The notes beneath the pieces were generated by a model. It was not told the origin of the DNA. It saw nothing but the letters and a program-made list of their open reading frames with translations, and searched no databases. From Gammaproteobacteria bacterium (GTDB lineage Bacteria; Gemmatimonadota; Gemmatimonadetes; Longimicrobiales; Gaopeijiaceae), in contig VYDD01000025.1 in the NCBI GenBank assembly GCA_009843625.1, positions 1 to 9,301 on the forward strand: a stretch of DNA of 9,301 nt, read 5' to 3'. Below, piece by piece: positions 6,320 through 9,301 of the stretch. The position numbers and the translations under genes are program-made. Each line of letters begins with the position of its first letter. Position 1 is the stretch's first letter.

Positions 6320-7552
6320 ATGAGGCGACAACCGGGTCTCGGCGCATTCCGGCGAGAGCTGCGGCCGCAGCAAGTCGGGGGCGCGATCCTGGCCCTGGCC
6401 GCGATGGCGGTTGCCGGCTGCGAAGCGGCCCCCGTCTCTACGAACACGTCGCGCGACAGCCTCGGGGTAACGATCGTCGAATCGGTTGCGCCGTTGTGGG
6501 GCGCGCGTGACGCCTGGCGGATCGAGGAGGAACCGATCCTCGACCTCGCCCGGGCCGGCTCGGGCGAAATGCACACGTTCTTTCGCGTCAGGGATGTGCT
6601 GCGCGCGGGATCCGGGCATCTGGCCGTTGCCGACGGCGCATCCCAGCAGGTCCGGATCTACGATGCAACGGGGCGATTCGTCCGCGCCTTCGGCGGGCCG
6701 GGCGAGGGGCCGGGCGAGTTTCGCTCTCTCTGGACCGTCGTCCTGAAGCCCGACGGACGACTCGTGGCGCTGGACCGGGCTGCGGGGGGAAGCGGCGCGG
6801 AGTTCGACCTGGGATCGGGGCTGGTGTCTTCGTTTCGGATGCCGGAGGGGGTCTCTCCGGTTCGGCATCCCCTGCCCTCGGACGTGGTCTGGGGACTGGA
6901 CCTGGCGCCAGGCACGGACGAGGAGAGACGAAGCGCGGGTGTACTGCGCCCTCCGGTCACCGTCGTGCGCTTGTCGGAGGACCGGATGTCGGCCGACTCG
7001 GTCACGAGCCTTCCCGGATACGAGAACTTCATCGTCACCGAAGGGGACGACATCCCGATCATGGGCCGGTTGCCTCACGCGGTACCGGACGGCGAGGGGC
7101 GCATCGCAATGGGCACGGCCGACGCGCTCGAATACTCCGTCGTCGACGGCCGGACCGGAGAGCTGCGCCTGATCGCGAGGATTCCCGGAGTTCCGCTGAC
7201 CGTATCCGGCGCGGAAGTGGACCGTGAGAGGGAGGAATGGCTGGGACCGGATCCCAGTCCCTTCATTCGCGATTTCATGGCTCGCCTGCCCGAACCCGCC
7301 GAGAAACCGGGCTATCAACGCATGATCGTGGATGCCGACGGGAATGTGTGGGCGGGCGAGTACCTTGGGCTCGCCCGGCGCGACGAACCGCAGGAGTGGT
7401 ACGTGCTGGACTCGTCGGGGGCGTGGCTCGGAGTCGTCGAAACGCCTGCACGCTTCGAGCTGATGCGTGTGGGGGCCGACGAGGTGTTCGGGGTGCGGCG
7501 CGATGTCGACGACGTCGAGCATCCGCAGGTTCTGCGGCTGGTGAAGCCCTGA
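6320..7552 (+). CDS. Predicted lipoprotein with a 6-bladed beta-propeller domain
   Basis: The 410-residue protein starts with an Arg-rich n-region and a hydrophobic stretch (18-31) that ends in the lipobox VAGC, giving lipidation at C34 and export to the envelope. The mature part has repeated short beta-strand units of the NHL/6-bladed propeller kind: LAVADGASQQVRIYDATGRF, then VRAFGGPGEGPGEF, LKPDGRLVALD, and near the end IVDADGNVWAGEY and WYVLDSSGAWLG. The GEGPGEF loop is typical of this propeller group, which is abundant in Gemmatimonadota and Bacteroidota. The usual role is binding or scaffolding at the cell surface, and no catalytic residues can be named. The ATG lies 4 bp after the SAP stop, with GGGAG (6304-6308) upstream. 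The same frame is open from 6197, but that would overlap the SAP gene and push the signal peptide inward. Confidence 0.82.
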   Translation: MRRQPGLGAFRRELRPQQVGGAILALAAMAVAGCEAAPVSTNTSRDSLGVTIVESVAPLWGARDAWRIEEEPILDLARAGSGEMHTFFRVRDVLRAGSGHLAVADGASQQVRIYDATGRFVRAFGGPGEGPGEFRSLWTVVLKPDGRLVALDRAAGGSGAEFDLGSGLVSSFRMPEGVSPVRHPLPSDVVWGLDLAPGTDEERRSAGVLRPPVTVVRLSEDRMSADSVTSLPGYENFIVTEGDDIPIMGRLPHAVPDGEGRIAMGTADALEYSVVDGRTGELRLIARIPGVPLTVSGAEVDREREEWLGPDPSPFIRDFMARLPEPAEKPGYQRMIVDADGNVWAGEYLGLARRDEPQEWYVLDSSGAWLGVVETPARFELMRVGADEVFGVRRDVDDVEHPQVLRLVKP

Positions 7553-7573
7553 TCGGCTTCGATGGGACGTGCA

Positions 7574-7603
7574 GGCCGAAAACGCGAAGGGCGCGAGACG
7601 GCC
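7574..7603. repeat. GC-rich stem-loop after the lipoprotein gene
   Basis: GGCCG (7574-7578) pairs with CGGCC (7599-7603), and inside it CGCG (7583-7586) pairs with CGCG (7592-7595) around an AAGGG loop. It sits 21 bp after the lipoprotein stop, where a transcript end would be expected. There is no T-run after it, so it is not a standard intrinsic terminator; it might stabilise the 3' end or be chance in GC-rich DNA. Confidence 0.3.
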
Positions 7604-7647
7604 CCTGACGGCATCGGGTTGACTGGCCTACGCCGGCGAGACATCGT

Positions 7648-7665
7648 ATCTCTCAATTGAGATAT
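7648..7665. promoter_or_regulatory. Palindromic putative operator of the dinJ-yafQ operon
   Basis: The perfect 12-bp palindrome TCTCAATTGAGA (7651-7662) extends to AT(C)-core-(T)AT at 7648-7665 with one mismatch. It lies just upstream of the antitoxin's ribosome-binding site and is the most AT-rich spot nearby. TTGACT at 7619-7624 could be a -35 box, but no good -10 is found at standard spacing. In the family, DinJ binds palindromes in its own promoter through its ribbon-helix-helix domain and YafQ acts as co-repressor. Assignment as the operator is inference from position and symmetry. Confidence 0.6.
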
Positions 7666-7666
7666 C

Positions 7667-7671
7667 GGAGG
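7667..7671 (+). promoter_or_regulatory. Shine-Dalgarno site of dinJ
   Basis: GGAGG lies 5 nt before the ATG at 7677 and almost touches the palindrome, so a repressor on the palindrome could also affect the leader. It supports the antitoxin start. Confidence 0.7.
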
Positions 7672-7676
7672 CTGGC

Positions 7677-7958
7677 ATGAAGGCACATAGCTCGATGCTA
7701 CATGTCCGGATGGACACTGAGATGAAACGGAGGGCCATGACCGCTCTCGCAGCGATGGGGCTGACGGCTTCGGAGGCGGTGCGGCTGCTATTCCACCGCA
7801 TCGCCGTCGATCAGGCGTTTCCGCTGGAACTCAAGGTGCCGAACGCGCAAACCCGTCAGGCCATGGCCGAGGTGGATGAGATGGTGAAGACGCGCCGAGC
7901 CCGGTTCGCGAGCGCGGACACGATGTTTGCGGAGCTTGAAGAAGCCAGCCGGGAGTAA
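7677..7958 (+). CDS. dinJ: RelB/DinJ-family antitoxin
   Basis: This 93-residue protein is the antitoxin of a type II pair. Residues about 7-45 (MLHVRMDTEMKRRAMTALA, then MGLTASEAVRLLFHRIA) match the DinJ ribbon-helix-helix DNA-binding region: a short strand followed by two helices with the GLT-S turn. The middle FPLELKVPNAQT matches the family's F-x-L-x3-PN-x-T segment, and the acidic C-terminus (ending FAELEEASRE) should wrap around and block the toxin. The length is close to E. coli DinJ (86). It is first in the operon, as expected, preceded by a palindrome and a GGAGG site. Its last 32 bases are shared with the toxin frame if the toxin starts at TTG 7927. Autoregulation is expected from the family and the palindrome. 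Confidence 0.9.
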   Translation: MKAHSSMLHVRMDTEMKRRAMTALAAMGLTASEAVRLLFHRIAVDQAFPLELKVPNAQTRQAMAEVDEMVKTRRARFASADTMFAELEEASRE

Positions 7959-8268
7959 ACGGACCAACCTGCCGCGCCGGGTCGACTTCGCCCGACAATT
8001 CCTCAAGGACTGGAAGCGGTTGTCCCGTTCCGGCCGATACGATATGCATCGCTTGAAGGAAGTCATGCTCCTTCTCATCGCCAACGAGGCCCCGCTCGGT
8101 CCCGAACGGAGAGACCACGCCCTGAAGGGTTCATGGGCTGACTACCGGGAATGCCATGTCGGAGGCGACTTTCTGCTGATCTATCGCATCGACGACTCGG
8201 ATGGCCCCGGCGGTTCGATTTTCTTTGCCCGAGCGGGCACGCACGCGGAGCTGTTCAGGTCAGGCTGA
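7927..8268 (+). CDS. yafQ: YafQ-family mRNA interferase toxin
   Basis: The RelE-superfamily ribosome-dependent endoribonuclease has up to 113 residues from TTG 7927. Aligned by eye to E. coli YafQ, the active-site set is kept: H64 (RRDH), H77 (YRECH), D81, R102 (ARAGTH), H106 and F110 (ELF). W68 of E. coli becomes F82. KGSWADYRECHV is a strong family block. In the family it cleaves translating mRNA at AAA-type codons and is neutralised by DinJ. There is no ATG or GTG in frame before codon 40, which lies inside the fold. The start must therefore be TTG (7927 or 7936), a rarer CTG (7969), or be lost. If it is 7927, the gene overlaps dinJ by 32 bp. The stop overlaps the end of the convergent galactokinase gene by 9 bp. 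Confidence 0.88.
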   Translation: MRSLKKPAGSKRTNLPRRVDFARQFLKDWKRLSRSGRYDMHRLKEVMLLLIANEAPLGPERRDHALKGSWADYRECHVGGDFLLIYRIDDSDGPGGSIFFARAGTHAELFRSG

Positions 8269-9301
8269 TCCAGCTCGTGCCCCCGCGCTCGGGTGCGCGA
8301 GGAACATCATGTTGGTGGTGGGTGGCCCGCCCAGGCGCGGCTCGTAGAAGCGGTTCGCGAGCGCTTCCATGACTGGCGCGACGGTGCTGTCGTCGCAGAG
8401 CGCCACCGCACAGCCACCGAATCCGGCGCCGGTCAGCCGTGCGCCCGCTGCACCCGCCTCCAGCGCCACTGCTACGATCGCGTCCAGTTCACTCGTGCTC
8501 ACCTCGTAGTCGTCCCGGAGGCTCTCGTGCGAGCGCACCATGAGGTGGCCGAAGCGGTGCAGGTCGCCGTCGCTCATGGCCTGCTCGGCGAGCGCCACGC
8601 GGCGGCCCTCCGTGACGACGTGGCGGAAGCGGCGAAACAGTACGGGGGAGAGGATCCGGTGGACGCGGCGGAGCAGCCCGTGCGGGTCGCCCGCTGAGAC
8701 CAGGTCGTTGTACGCAGGCGCGGTGTTGGTTGCGCGGTTGCCCGAGTTGGCCGCCTGGCCTCCCGCCGCGGCGCGGACCGAGGCTGCCAGCGCCTCCCGG
8801 CACTGCCGCGCCCTCTCGTTATACTGCCCGCGCGCGCCCGCAGACTTCTCGGCCCGCACCAGCGACGACGCCACCACCCACCGCCATCCGTCGGGCACGG
8901 GCACCGGTGTCACCCGCAACGGGTCGAATTCGATGCGGAGAGCGTGTCCGGCGACCCCGTGAAGACAAGCGGCCTGGTCCATCCCGCCCCCATCGAGGCC
9001 GACGAAGCGCTCGGCGCGCGCCATGAGGGCCGCGAGCTCGAGGCGCGACAGGGCCCGAGCCCCATCGCCTCGCGGCGCCCCGTCGCCAACGTCCACCCCG
9101 TTCGCCTTCAGCAGCGCAAGCGCCGAGGCCACCACCAGCGCGGACGACGACGACAGCCCCGATGCGATCGGCACGTCGCCGGACACGGTTCCTTCGATGC
9201 CTCTCTCCAGCGAGATCCCGTGCTCGAGCAGTCCCCGCGCCGCGGCGCGCACGTAGTTGGACCTGTCTCCCTGCGCTGCTGCCTCGCTGGAACGTTTCAG
9301 C
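8260..9301 (-). CDS. galK: Galactokinase-family GHMP kinase (5' end outside the window)
   Basis: The minus-strand frame is open from its stop (8260-8262) to the right edge, about 347 codons. The start lies outside the window, and the N-terminal galactokinase signature (GRVNLIGEHTDY-type) is missing with it. Visible landmarks are NYVRAAARGLLEHG, the ATP-phosphate loop GLSSSSAL (9136-9159), GGGMDQAACLHG with the catalytic Asp at 8977-8979, YNERARQCREAL, and the C-terminal GARLTGAGFGGCAVAL loop. The enzyme phosphorylates a galactose-like sugar at C1 with ATP, the entry step of the Leloir pathway. The GGGMDQ form and the following IEFDPLR resemble human GALK2/yeast Gal1 more than E. coli GalK, so N-acetylgalactosamine or another hexose is possible. 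Gly/Ala/Asn-rich inserts (near AAGGQAANSGNRATN) lengthen it. The GTG at 9250-9252 is internal. No other galactose genes are in view. Confidence 0.88.
   Translation of the reverse strand, partial: LKRSSEAAAQGDRSNYVRAAARGLLEHGISLERGIEGTVSGDVPIASGLSSSSALVVASALALLKANGVDVGDGAPRGDGARALSRLELAALMARAERFVGLDGGGMDQAACLHGVAGHALRIEFDPLRVTPVPVPDGWRWVVASSLVRAEKSAGARGQYNERARQCREALAASVRAAAGGQAANSGNRATNTAPAYNDLVSAGDPHGLLRRVHRILSPVLFRRFRHVVTEGRRVALAEQAMSDGDLHRFGHLMVRSHESLRDDYEVSTSELDAIVAVALEAGAAGARLTGAGFGGCAVALCDDSTVAPVMEALANRFYEPRLGGPPTTNMMFLAHPSAGARAGSA

Noticed and set aside
6221..7522. 433-residue minus-strand open frame opposite the lipoprotein
   Set aside because: It is a high-GC antisense shadow with His/Arg/Pro-rich composition and no motif; the plus strand has a signal peptide, lipobox and propeller repeats.
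1..9301. CRISPR array, tRNA, rRNA, insertion sequence or attachment site
   Set aside because: I saw no regularly spaced direct repeats, cloverleaf-like segments, transposase motifs or terminal inverted repeats at either scale.

Overview
This is a high-GC, gene-dense window with ten protein genes plus one toxin/antitoxin partner reading in from the same locus. It looks like a free-living or host-associated heterotrophic bacterium with accessory gene content. The lipoprotein beta-propeller with a GEGPGEF-type motif, the vSGLT-like symporter, the M20 peptidase and the cytoplasmic reductive-dehalogenase-like protein together remind me of Gemmatimonadota. That assignment is inference from gene style; no rRNA or tRNA gene is present to anchor it.

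Layout, left to right. (1) A minus-strand gene runs off the left edge and encodes the N-terminal 302 residues of a reductive dehalogenase (RdhA)/QueG-type corrinoid protein without an export signal. (2) Divergent from it, across about 107 bp, is a small plus-strand iron-sulfur protein that joins a YjdI-type mono-cluster ferredoxin domain to a CDGSH domain. (3) A minus-strand three-gene run reads SDR oxidoreductase, DUF983 membrane protein, then SSS-family sodium/solute symporter of the vSGLT type. (4) Divergent from the SDR gene across 140 bp is a tight plus-strand run: an M20 metallopeptidase, a SAP-domain protein whose ATG directly follows the peptidase stop, and a secreted lipoprotein with a predicted 6-bladed beta-propeller. 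(5) A DinJ/YafQ type II toxin-antitoxin pair follows, with a palindromic putative operator just upstream. (6) The right edge holds a 5'-truncated minus-strand galactokinase-family gene, whose stop overlaps the toxin's 3' end tail to tail.

The genes suggest three loosely connected functions. One is redox chemistry on the left, where a corrinoid/Fe-S reductase sits beside a possible electron carrier. The second is uptake and metabolism of a sugar-like solute, from the symporter, the SDR and perhaps the galactokinase, although these are not in one operon. The third is hydrolysis of an acylated amino acid or peptide-like substrate by the M20 enzyme. The toxin-antitoxin pair is a typical accessory insertion. 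I saw no CRISPR array, insertion sequence, tRNA, rRNA or riboswitch. No gene-free stretch exceeds 300 bases.
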